DNA of 64,000 nt. Source: JAVXGM01 sp036657395. Its GTDB lineage: Bacteria > Bacillota > Clostridia > Peptostreptococcales > Anaerovoracaceae. The DNA lies in NCBI GenBank assembly GCA_036657395.1, contig JAVXGM010000004.1:88266-152265 (forward strand). The letters run 5' to 3'. A model generated the notes under the pieces. That model saw nothing but the letters and a program-made list of their open reading frames with translations, did not search any database and had not been told where the DNA came from. Made by a program: the position numbers and the translations under genes. This document shows positions 26,550 to 34,559 of the stretch, in pieces. Position 1 is the first letter of the stretch. Each line of letters begins with the position of its first letter.

Positions 26550-27221
26550 TCAATACTTTGTGATTTGACACACAAGTAACTGATCATCTTCTACGGTGAA
26601 TTTAATGTTAAGCCCTGCAAATGATAGACCGTAAATGCGATTTTTATCATTTTGATAAGAAGGCCTTGGATCTTGAGCCAATACTTCCATCAACCCTTCC
26701 CGCTTATCTTCTGGAATAAGCGAAATCCACTTATCTGGAATGTTCACTTTCACGGCGTAGTTCTTAACACCTTCCGAAAATCCGCCAAAAGCCTCTGGAT
26801 GACTATCCACGTAAGGCAAATATGGTTTTATATCATATATTGGTGTCTTGTCCATCAAATCTGCTCCTGAAATATGGAGTATAGGCCCTAATTTTTTATT
26901 AATTTCAATGGAATCCAGCTTAACTGAAGAAAGGCCTATAGGGTTTGGACGAAATGGAGAGCGACTAGCAAAGACACCAACTCGCTTATTCCCCCCTAGC
27001 CTAGGCGGCCTTACAGTTGGAGACCATTCATCTCTCACCGATTCTGAAAACTGCCAAATTAACCAAAGATGGGAAAATTCTTCAAGCCCTCTAAAAGCCT
27101 CCTGGTTTTTATATTCTGGCTCAAATACAATTGTAGATTCTAAAGATTTAGCCAAACCACTTTGACGTGGAATTCCAAATTTATATGGCAAATCGCTATG
27201 TATGTGACCAATTATTTTCAT
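26550..27221 (-). CDS. trmO: tRNA t6A37 methyltransferase TrmO (TsaA family)
   Basis: A 223-residue protein of the TsaA/TrmO family, which methylates the N6 of threonylcarbamoyladenosine at position 37 of tRNA using S-adenosylmethionine. Seen are IGHIHSD at the N-terminus, LEEFSHLWLIW, RPPRLGGNKRVGVFA and RSPFRPNPIGLSSVKL, then DLMDKTPIYDIKPYLPY. Start ATG 27221; a longer frame to 27236 is less likely. The start overlaps the stop of the GGDEF remnant. Confidence 0.88.
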   Translation of the reverse strand: MKIIGHIHSDLPYKFGIPRQSGLAKSLESTIVFEPEYKNQEAFRGLEEFSHLWLIWQFSESVRDEWSPTVRPPRLGGNKRVGVFASRSPFRPNPIGLSSVKLDSIEINKKLGPILHISGADLMDKTPIYDIKPYLPYVDSHPEAFGGFSEGVKNYAVKVNIPDKWISLIPEDKREGLMEVLAQDPRPSYQNDKNRIYGLSFAGLNIKFTVEDDQLLVCQITKY

Positions 27222-27514
27222 GATGACTTCTCCCATATTGTGGTTCTATTTTTACCCGCTTTTTTTGACTTGTACATAACTATATCCCCACTATCTAGCC
27301 AATCTTTGTCTGACCACCCTTTTTCTAGCTTGGCAAGACCTAGACTGACTGTTACATGTGGATTACCTCCCACAAAGTCATACTCTTGTTTCTGGAAATC
27401 TTCTCTGAACTCTTCCCACAACCTGTAAACTTCTTCCATAGCTAGTCCATGGAAGATAACTGCAAATTCTTCTCCACCAAATCGAGCTAAAAATGCAGGC
27501 AGATCATTTCTATT
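27218..27514 (-). pseudogene. GGDEF-domain remnant (C-terminal half)
   Basis: The frame starts right after the UAG of the LuxR gene and reads FLARFGGEEFAVIF, a GGDEF (here GGEEF) active-site loop of diguanylate cyclases, then VTVSLGLAKL and VMYKSKKAGKNR, the closing elements of that domain. The N-terminal half of the domain (metal-binding aspartate strand) is absent. No start codon is positioned to make a working enzyme. It is in frame with the upstream LuxR gene across one UAG. Most likely a recombination scar. Confidence 0.75.
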
Positions 27515-28615
27515 CTATAGGATTTTCAATATCCTTAGTAATTGTTTTTGATTGTTAATATCTATCTTTTGGTATGCAGTGGATAAATGTCTTTTAACTG
27601 TTGCTGGACTAATGAATAATTCACTTGCAATTTGATCGCTTGTCATGCCCTTTTTTAACATTAAATACAAGATTTCAAACTCTCTATTTGACAGCTTATA
27701 TTCTTCTTTTAGCGAAGTCAGTCTCTTTGTGAAAACATCAGATACACAGTATATTACCACTGTAGTTTTTAGTTGTTCATTATCGCTGTATGCGATTTGC
27801 ACCATATAAGTTTGATCTTCTATTTCTATTGGCAATGGACCCAATTTATCTATTGTTTGATCTTTGTTTAATTTCTTCACAAATGCTTTTATCTTGGTGG
27901 TCAGTTCGCTATTATCAATGGACTCTCCGTGATTTTCTGCAAACCTAGCAAATGATACATTATTAGATAGTATTTTCATGTTTTTATCTAATATACATAC
28001 ACCCAAAGTTTCAAATTTATCTAAAGCTGGACTTAAATCGGAATTGTTTTTTCGACTGTTATCAAGACGTTTAACTATGCCCATAGATAAATGTGGTTGA
28101 AGTATCTTAATTATTTCTAAGTCCTTCACAGTAAATTCCAGTTTATTAGTATCTCTAAACAAGCCTAAAATAGCAATAACATTGTATTCTTCTGGAATAG
28201 GTATATTAGCATCTATGGATATTTCCAGACTTGCACTTTTGGCAAACTCCTGGAAGTATTTAGTTTTTCTTCGTTCCTTTAGTGAAAATAAATCGGAATT
28301 TCGAAAAGTTATATAATCAGACTGTGACAATATTGGCAGCACATCATCCATATGCATGTATATATTTATATAATGGTTAATTTCAAAATCTGTCCAATTA
28401 ACAGGCTCAAAGGATTGCATCTGGTGTCGATCAGTTTCTTTATCATATGTAAAAAACATGAAGTCACTTTTATCAAAATATATTTGCTTTTTTAACTCTG
28501 CCATGAAAACAGGAGCAAATTGTGTAAGGGATAAATTCTCGTCATGGGCACATTTTATTAAATTACTTATCTTCTTTAGTTCTTGTAAAGAGAAAGAATG
28601 AATGTTGTTATTCAA
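27515..28615 (-). CDS. LuxR-type transcriptional regulator of the glycyl radical enzyme operon
   Basis: A 366-residue protein with a C-terminal LuxR helix-turn-helix: YKLSNREFEILYLMLKKG followed by TSDQIASELFISPATVKRHL. The N-terminal 290 residues carry no recognised sensor family; the middle part (about 190-280) has PAS-like spacing (LGVCILDKNMKILSNN). It is divergent from the EutH-like/glycyl radical operon with a 290-base shared region that contains inverted repeats, so it probably controls that operon. The gene ends in UAG, and the next 98 codons stay open into the GGDEF remnant. Confidence 0.8.
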   Translation of the reverse strand: MNNNIHSFSLQELKKISNLIKCAHDENLSLTQFAPVFMAELKKQIYFDKSDFMFFTYDKETDRHQMQSFEPVNWTDFEINHYINIYMHMDDVLPILSQSDYITFRNSDLFSLKERRKTKYFQEFAKSASLEISIDANIPIPEEYNVIAILGLFRDTNKLEFTVKDLEIIKILQPHLSMGIVKRLDNSRKNNSDLSPALDKFETLGVCILDKNMKILSNNVSFARFAENHGESIDNSELTTKIKAFVKKLNKDQTIDKLGPLPIEIEDQTYMVQIAYSDNEQLKTTVVIYCVSDVFTKRLTSLKEEYKLSNREFEILYLMLKKGMTSDQIASELFISPATVKRHLSTAYQKIDINNQKQLLRILKIL

Positions 28616-28701
28616 TTTGTGCCCCCTAGCTCTGCCATATTAAGTAACTGCCCTATGCAATTTAGAGTATACGAAAGATATTTTGCCTTGTCAACGAAAG
28701 G

Positions 28702-28728
28702 TAACTGTTTTAAGATTTGAAACAGTTA
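28702..28728. promoter_or_regulatory. Candidate operator in the divergent region
   Basis: Perfect inverted repeat TAACTGTTT and AAACAGTTA with a nine-base spacer, located between the LuxR gene and the EutH-like gene. It is a plausible regulator site; no binding data can be inferred. Confidence 0.5.
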
Positions 28729-28749
28729 AAATACAACTTTATATGTACT

Positions 28750-28787
28750 AGTATCATCATTACATTTGAATATATGATACTTTTTTT
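28750..28787 (+). terminator. Terminator-like hairpin in the leader of the glycyl radical operon
   Basis: Arms AGTATCAT and ATGATACT followed by seven T on the plus strand. There is no upstream plus-strand gene for it to end, so it may act as an attenuator if transcription starts before it; otherwise it is incidental. Confidence 0.5.
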
Positions 28788-28907
28788 CTACGATGCCGAT
28801 ATTTCTATTGAAGAAATGAGACTTTAGCTTAATTGAAAAAATCAGCCCCTATGCTAGACTCTAAATATAGTTATTTATCACACAAAATTACAGGAGGTAA
28901 TGATCAA

Positions 28908-30191
28908 ATGATTGAACTTTTAGGAAAAATTATTATTTGGATAATTATGGCTTGCGCCGTTTTAGGTGTAATCGGAGCCATAAAAAACGAAAAAGAAGGT
29001 ATTGGTAAAGAATTTATGACTGCCTTTGAGCAGCTAGGGATTATCTTTATCCCATTCGCTGGTATGCTAGCGTCTATGCCTTATATTGAAAAATTTGTAA
29101 TATTTCTATTTGGTGGGATATTTGAAAAGCTAGGAGCGGATGTTTCTATTGCTGGTGCGCTAATTATGGCTCCTGATATGGGAGGATATCAAATAACTGA
29201 GTCTTTATCTTCAAGCCCCGAAGCTTGGATTGTGGCCTTATTTGTAAGTTATTTATCCGGACCAATTATTTGTTATTCCATCCCAATGGGCTTTTCTATT
29301 ATTGACAAGCGTGACCATAAGTATTTTGGGCTTGGGATTATGGCTGGTATTTTAAGTATTCCTTTTGGGGTCATGGCTATGACTACAATTCTAAAACTTA
29401 CAGGAACTCCTGTAAGAGAAGGTTTATCCAATACTGCAGCTTCCGATTTTAATCTTCTTTATACTTGGGGACAAATCTGGCTTAACATGTTACCAATAAT
29501 TGTATTCTGTGTTATCCTGGCTGTCCTACTGAGATTCTTCATCAAGATTATGGTTAAAGCATTTCTTATCTTCGGTCGAGGTCTAGATATTGCAATTAAA
29601 ATAGTATTAGTTCTCTCAATTATTGAATATTTCACAGGTTTCTTCTCTAGTATACTTCCAAGTTGGGGATTTGCTCCAATAATAGCAGATACCGAAGATC
29701 AATTTAGAGCCCTGGAAAATGCAGGGTATATAGCATTAATGCTAGCTGGCGCTTATCCAATGATTTACTTAATTGATAAGTATTTTGGAAAGTCGCTTCA
29801 AAAGTTAGGATCAAAGTGTGGATTTACTTCGGAAGGAAGCATTGGTGTCTTTGCTACCTGTGCTGAACAAATTGCAATGTTTGGTATTGTAAAAAAAATG
29901 ATTCCTGCAGACAAGGTAAAAGTTATTGCATTTTCCGTGTGCGGCTCTTGGATCCTCGGTGCACACATTTCCATCACTGCAAATTTCCAGCCTAATTTGT
30001 TAGTCATTATTTTAGTTGGCAAAATCATAGGTGCTATCATCGCAGTATTTATCGCAATTAAATTGTCTGTTCCTATGGCAAAAAAATTGGAAGACAAGGA
30101 TCGAGAAGATGGATTAATTGACACATATGAATATATCACAGAGGAAGCAGTGCTTCAGAAAAAAAAGGAGACAAAAAATGTTAAAAATTAA
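28908..30191 (+). CDS. EutH-like (ethanolamine permease family) membrane transporter
   Basis: A 427-residue protein with about eleven hydrophobic segments and the EutH-type loop ALIMAPDMGGYQ near residue 85. EutH imports ethanolamine in known systems. No other eut gene or microcompartment shell gene is seen, so the substrate may be another amine or amino alcohol. ATG 28908 follows CAGGAGGTAATG; a TTG frame start at 28833 is not used. It overlaps the glycyl radical enzyme gene by 14 bases, which argues that it imports the substrate of that enzyme. Confidence 0.8.
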   Translation: MIELLGKIIIWIIMACAVLGVIGAIKNEKEGIGKEFMTAFEQLGIIFIPFAGMLASMPYIEKFVIFLFGGIFEKLGADVSIAGALIMAPDMGGYQITESLSSSPEAWIVALFVSYLSGPIICYSIPMGFSIIDKRDHKYFGLGIMAGILSIPFGVMAMTTILKLTGTPVREGLSNTAASDFNLLYTWGQIWLNMLPIIVFCVILAVLLRFFIKIMVKAFLIFGRGLDIAIKIVLVLSIIEYFTGFFSSILPSWGFAPIIADTEDQFRALENAGYIALMLAGAYPMIYLIDKYFGKSLQKLGSKCGFTSEGSIGVFATCAEQIAMFGIVKKMIPADKVKVIAFSVCGSWILGAHISITANFQPNLLVIILVGKIIGAIIAVFIAIKLSVPMAKKLEDKDREDGLIDTYEYITEEAVLQKKKETKNVKN

Positions 30192-32601
30192 TAGAAACGA
30201 CATGCAGTTAGGAAGTTTTTCCTTCGATGGTGACAATAATTTCCCTAGAGTCGAAAAATTATTGGAAAATTATTGGGAATATCAACCTGAAGTTGACATT
30301 GAAAGAGCTCTAATATACACCCAATCCTATAAGGACACTGAAGGTGAGGATATCATTATAAGGCGAGCCACTGCCTTTAAAGAATACTGTAACAAACGGG
30401 AAATAAATATTCCTGATTATCAACTAATTTTAGGTGATACAGCAAGACAGCCCAGAGGTGGGGTTGTTGATCCTATCTTCCATGCTGGTTGGCTAAGCAA
30501 AGAAATCCAAACTATTTCAACAAGAAAGCAAGATCCTTACTATATTTCTCCAGAAGATATTAAAACTCTGACAACAGAAGTATTTCCTTATTGGAAAGGA
30601 AAATCTGTAAGTGAGCACTGGATAAGACAGATTCCTCCTCACGTAAAAGATCTGGCTGTAAAGACTGGCATTATCGATGTGGAAATCAAAACTCAAAGTG
30701 CTGCTGGAGAAACTGCTCCATACTGGAGAATGCTTTTTGAAAAGGGGTTTGGAGCGCTTAAAGAAGACGCCAACCAACATATTAATGATCTTGATGATAC
30801 TAACCCGGAAGATTTTTCAAAGATAACTTTCTATCAGGCTTCACTTCTTACATTAGAGGGCATGACTAACTATATGACAAGATTTGGTGATCTTGCTACG
30901 AAGGTCGCAAAAAAAGCTTCTGGGAAAAGAAAAGTAGAATTAGAGACCATGGCAGAAAACTGTTACTTTTTAGCCGAAAACAAGCCTGCTACTTTCTGGC
31001 AAGGTCTTCAGTTTGTTTATTTTATTTTAGTAGGTTGCCTAATGGAAGGAAACGGACCTTCCTATTCACCGGGCAGAGTTGATCAATATCTTTATGAACT
31101 ATATGATAAAGATGTTAAAACTAATACTATTACTATGGAAAACGCATTAGAATTAATCGAAACATTCTATATCAAAACCGCAGAAACAACTTGGTTCTTA
31201 AGTGAAAATGCAGTAATGTATTTCGCAGGATATCAACCTTTCCACAGTTTAATTGTAGGAGGCATTGATAAACATGGTGCTGATGTAACCAATGAGCTAT
31301 CCTATTTGTTCTTAACAGCAAAAATGGATGTTCAATTGCATGGGCCTTCTGTATGCGCAAGGGTTCACCAACAATCACCAGAAGATTTTCTTATCCATAT
31401 TGCTAAATTGTCCAGAATGGGAACTGGCTTCCCCGCAATTTATAATGATGAATCTGCAATTAAAATGATGCTCCTTTCTGGTGGTACTATGGAAGAAGCC
31501 AGAGACTATCAAATGGTTGGCTGTGTGGAACCTTTTATCGGCGGCAAAATGGCTAAATGGTCAGATGGTGGGCATTATAACTTCGCCTCAGCTATAGAAT
31601 TTGTGCTTACAAATGGAAAAAGCTTAATAAATGGCAATAAGCAGTTAGGTCTTCAAACCGGAATACCTTCTAAAATGACTTTTGATCAATTAAAACAATC
31701 CGTTAAAGATCAACTGGAATATATGATTAAAGCTATAAGTGTTTGTGCCAATGTAAACGAAAAAATTTGTGCAGAGCTTACACCTTACCCTTTTGTTTCC
31801 ACCTTGTTAGATGGTACTTATAAAACAGGAAAAGATTTAACTTTAGGCGGCGTAAAATACACCATGGGTCCGGCTCTAATAGGAACAGGAATTGCCGATT
31901 TGGTAAATTCTTTATCTGCTATAAAGACACACGTTTACGATGAGAAATCCATAACTATGGATCAATTAATAAAGGCTATAGAGGATAATTTTGAAGGGTA
32001 TGAGGACATGCGATTAATGCTTCAAAATACAACCCCAATGTATGGTAATGATATTGAAGAAGTGGATAAATTGGCAGGTGAAATGACGGATTTTGCTTAC
32101 AATGCCATCTCAAATTGCAAATCATGGAGGGGGCCTAGTTTTATATCCGGTCTATACCCTGTTTCCTCCCACGTACCTCATGGACTAGTAGTTGGTGCAC
32201 TTCCTTATGGGCGTTTATCTGGCAAAGCACTTGCCGATGGCTGCTCCCCAAACGGTGGCACAGATCACGATGGTCCAACGGCAGTATTGAAATCCGTTTC
32301 CAAAGTAAATCACGAAGTACATACTTCCGGAACATTGCTTAACATGAGACTTGACCCTTCCAGTGTAGATGGGGATTTAGGTCTTAAACGGATCACTCAT
32401 ATAATCCGAACTTTTGTAGATCTAAACATTTACCATATCCAGTTTAACGTGATAAGCACGGAGGTTCTCCGTTGTGCACAAGAAAACCCTACCGAGTATA
32501 GATCATTAATTGTAAGAGTTGCCGGCTATAGTGCCTATTTCACCGAATTGTGTAAGGAAATGCAAGATGATATTATTCAGCGAACCATACACCAGGCATA
32601 A
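30178..32601 (+). CDS. Glycyl radical enzyme of the pyruvate formate-lyase superfamily, substrate unassigned
   Basis: An 807-residue radical enzyme. The thiyl-radical loop is MVGC449-V-E451-P, as in dehydratases and C-N/C-O lyases (CutC, glycerol dehydratase), and the C-terminal glycyl radical motif is VRVAGYSAYF with Gly783. The pair C449/E451 rules out pyruvate formate-lyase, which uses two cysteines. The region after the thiyl loop reads KWSDGGHYNFASAIEF, and the segment around residue 175 reads SAAGETAPYWRM where many dehydratases have a GH motif, so this is not an obvious copy of a known subtype. ATG 30178 follows AAGGAG. Activase and permease are adjacent. Confidence 0.88.
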   Translation: MLKINRNDMQLGSFSFDGDNNFPRVEKLLENYWEYQPEVDIERALIYTQSYKDTEGEDIIIRRATAFKEYCNKREINIPDYQLILGDTARQPRGGVVDPIFHAGWLSKEIQTISTRKQDPYYISPEDIKTLTTEVFPYWKGKSVSEHWIRQIPPHVKDLAVKTGIIDVEIKTQSAAGETAPYWRMLFEKGFGALKEDANQHINDLDDTNPEDFSKITFYQASLLTLEGMTNYMTRFGDLATKVAKKASGKRKVELETMAENCYFLAENKPATFWQGLQFVYFILVGCLMEGNGPSYSPGRVDQYLYELYDKDVKTNTITMENALELIETFYIKTAETTWFLSENAVMYFAGYQPFHSLIVGGIDKHGADVTNELSYLFLTAKMDVQLHGPSVCARVHQQSPEDFLIHIAKLSRMGTGFPAIYNDESAIKMMLLSGGTMEEARDYQMVGCVEPFIGGKMAKWSDGGHYNFASAIEFVLTNGKSLINGNKQLGLQTGIPSKMTFDQLKQSVKDQLEYMIKAISVCANVNEKICAELTPYPFVSTLLDGTYKTGKDLTLGGVKYTMGPALIGTGIADLVNSLSAIKTHVYDEKSITMDQLIKAIEDNFEGYEDMRLMLQNTTPMYGNDIEEVDKLAGEMTDFAYNAISNCKSWRGPSFISGLYPVSSHVPHGLVVGALPYGRLSGKALADGCSPNGGTDHDGPTAVLKSVSKVNHEVHTSGTLLNMRLDPSSVDGDLGLKRITHIIRTFVDLNIYHIQFNVISTEVLRCAQENPTEYRSLIVRVAGYSAYFTELCKEMQDDIIQRTIHQA

Positions 32602-32615
32602 ACGATAGGAGAAAT

Positions 32616-33536
32616 ATGATGAAAAACAAAGGCATGAAAAAAGGGTTAATATTCAATATACAAAAATTCTCCATTCACGATGGGGATGGCATTAGAACTC
32701 TAATATTTATGAAAGGTTGCCCCTTGGAATGTTTGTGGTGCAGCAATCCGGAGTCACAATCATTTGATGTGAAGCTTATGGATGTTAAATCAAACTGCAA
32801 TAAATGTGGAAAATGCGTGTCCCAATGTGAAAAAGATGCTATTTCCCCAGTTTCCTTTAATTCTAACCCTTTGCTATGCACTCACTGTGGAAATTGTGCT
32901 AAAACATGTTATGCTAATGCGAAGAAAATGGTAGGAAAATGGCAAACTATTTATGAGGTCATGGACATAATCGAAAAAGATAGAACATTTTATATTAACT
33001 CTGGAGGTGGGATTACTGTAGGAGGTGGCGAGCCCACTATGCAACCAGATTTCGTTGAAGAACTTTTATATCAATGCAAACGAATCAACATTCATACTGC
33101 AATTGAAACCTGTGGGTATGGGGCTTGGAATGATATTAAAGGTATTTTCACTCACTTGGATCTAGTCTTCTTTGACCTAAAACATATGGATAGCCAAAGG
33201 CACAAAAGCTTGACTGGCGTATATAATGAACAAATTCTCCAAAATGCAAAAGAAGTTGCTCAAATGGGAAAAGAAATTATTTTTAGAATACCTTTAATCC
33301 CCACTTACAACGATAGCGATACTAATATAAATAAAACAGGTGAATTTGTAAATTCATTGATGCAATACTCGGATAAAATTAAAATTGAAATCCTCCCATA
33401 TCACAGTCTGGGAAGTGACAAATACACGTGGATCAACCAAGACTATAAATTAGCAGGCATCGCCCCCCCTACCAAGGATCATGTTGCTCATTGCAGCTTT
33501 CTCCTTAAGAAATGTGGCTGCAATGTAATAGAATAA
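32616..33536 (+). CDS. Glycyl radical enzyme activase (radical SAM)
   Basis: A 306-residue activating enzyme. The radical SAM motif is KGCPLECLWCSNPESQ (C-x3-C-x2-C) near residue 32, and an inserted ferredoxin domain carries CNKCGKCVSQC and CTHCGNCAKTC, as in activases of the glycerol dehydratase/CutD group. GGGITVGGGEPTMQPDF is the usual downstream strand. It makes the glycyl radical on the enzyme encoded 14 bases upstream. Start ATG at 32616 follows TAGGAG. Confidence 0.92.
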   Translation: MMKNKGMKKGLIFNIQKFSIHDGDGIRTLIFMKGCPLECLWCSNPESQSFDVKLMDVKSNCNKCGKCVSQCEKDAISPVSFNSNPLLCTHCGNCAKTCYANAKKMVGKWQTIYEVMDIIEKDRTFYINSGGGITVGGGEPTMQPDFVEELLYQCKRINIHTAIETCGYGAWNDIKGIFTHLDLVFFDLKHMDSQRHKSLTGVYNEQILQNAKEVAQMGKEIIFRIPLIPTYNDSDTNINKTGEFVNSLMQYSDKIKIEILPYHSLGSDKYTWINQDYKLAGIAPPTKDHVAHCSFLLKKCGCNVIE

Positions 33537-33582
33537 TTAATGCTATATTTTGTTGTAATTTTATGTGTTTTGCAAAAACTAT

Positions 33583-33623
33583 AAAGGCTGAAAGTGATGA
33601 GGTATCTCTCACTTTCAGCCTTT
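33583..33623 (+). terminator. Terminator of the glycyl radical enzyme operon
   Basis: Long arms AAAGGCTGAAAGTGA and TCACTTTCAGCCTTT, 46 bases past the activase stop. The symmetry lets it serve the convergent desulfoferrodoxin gene too. Confidence 0.85.
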
Positions 33624-33688
33624 AGTCAATGTTCACATAAGATGGTTATTCTGTTTGGCATCTTACACCCATAGTTTTTACATTTTGT

Positions 33689-34066
33689 TTATAATACCGT
33701 CATCCATAGTCCATGAAGATTACAATACTCGTACACAGCGATTGCCTTGTCACTCTTTGCGCAGAACTCTGCCTTTGGCTCACCAGTCACAGGCAGCACC
33801 TTAAACTGTCCACCCTTTTCTGTCTCTAGATAAATCCATTTAATAGCATGTTCTTCTGTCATAGGGTGAATCGTGGATCCTACTTGAACACTTACAATAT
33901 TCCCATTTTGTTTTACTTCAGGAACATGTTTTTCTAGTGCTGCATCTGTAGTATTTGCCTTTAACAAATCCATGTTCTCTCCGCAACAAGCAATAGGAAC
34001 TCCTTTGTCCTCCAACATTGTAGCTATGTTTCCGCAATGATTACATTTTAAAAATTTTACACTCAT
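33689..34066 (-). CDS. dfx: Desulfoferrodoxin (superoxide reductase)
   Basis: A 125-residue two-centre protein. The N-terminal desulforedoxin-type centre has CNHC and CC (ACCGENM); the catalytic iron centre has EKHVP, STIHPMTEEHAIKWI and CNLHGLW. It reduces superoxide to peroxide in anaerobes. It lies 14 bases after the thioredoxin gene, consistent with an oxidative-stress pair. Ends with UAA. Confidence 0.92.
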   Translation of the reverse strand: MSVKFLKCNHCGNIATMLEDKGVPIACCGENMDLLKANTTDAALEKHVPEVKQNGNIVSVQVGSTIHPMTEEHAIKWIYLETEKGGQFKVLPVTGEPKAEFCAKSDKAIAVYEYCNLHGLWMTVL

Positions 34067-34080
34067 TTTTTTCCACCTTT

Positions 34081-34389
34081 CTACTTAAACAATTTTTCCA
34101 ATTCTTCTTTTCCAACAAGTCCAACGGATGTTTTCTTAACGCTACCCTCTTCAAAGAGGAATACGCTAGGAATGCTCATAACACTATATTTCCCTGCCAA
34201 TTCAGGCTGTTCATCAATATTGATTTTCCCTACCTTTATCTCAGGATTCTCTCCTTCAATCTGTTCAATAATAGGGCCTAACATCTTACATGGACCGCAC
34301 CATGCTGCCCAAAAATCCACTAGTACTGGTTTGTCTGATTTCATTACTTCTACTTCAAAATTATCTTTAGTTATTTTCACTACACCCAT
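34081..34389 (-). CDS. trxA: Thioredoxin
   Basis: A 102-residue thioredoxin with active site WAAWCGPCKMLGP and the cis-proline segment VMSIPSVFLF. It reduces protein disulfides. It is first in a two-gene unit with desulfoferrodoxin. The stop is UAG, with an in-frame UGA five codons later. Confidence 0.93.
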   Translation of the reverse strand: MGVVKITKDNFEVEVMKSDKPVLVDFWAAWCGPCKMLGPIIEQIEGENPEIKVGKINIDEQPELAGKYSVMSIPSVFLFEEGSVKKTSVGLVGKEELEKLFK

Positions 34390-34499
34390 TTTTCTGCCTC
34401 CTTTATTTTCTAAATTTATTTTACCCCAATAATAGATAGCTAATCATTTTATTAAAATACTTTTCATTATTTTGCCAAATAAAATTTAACGGACTGCCA

Positions 34500-34528
34500 T
34501 TGCGAAAGTTTATTTAATTCTATATAAT
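34500..34528 (+). promoter_or_regulatory. Sigma-A-type promoter of the regulator at 34560
   Basis: TTGCGA (34500-34505), a 17-base spacer and TATAAT (34523-34528), 31 bases upstream of the start codon. Confidence 0.65.
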
Positions 34529-34559
34529 GTAAGAAAATCATTATTTAAGGTGGGCGATT

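Noticed and set aside
26652..27165. Plus-strand frames opposite trmO
   Set aside because: No ribosome sites or recognisable domains; trmO motifs are clear on the minus strand.
30178..32601. Assignment of the glycyl radical enzyme as choline TMA-lyase (CutC)
   Set aside because: A tempting source of trimethylamine, but shell genes are lacking and active-site neighbourhoods do not clearly match CutC; left unassigned.
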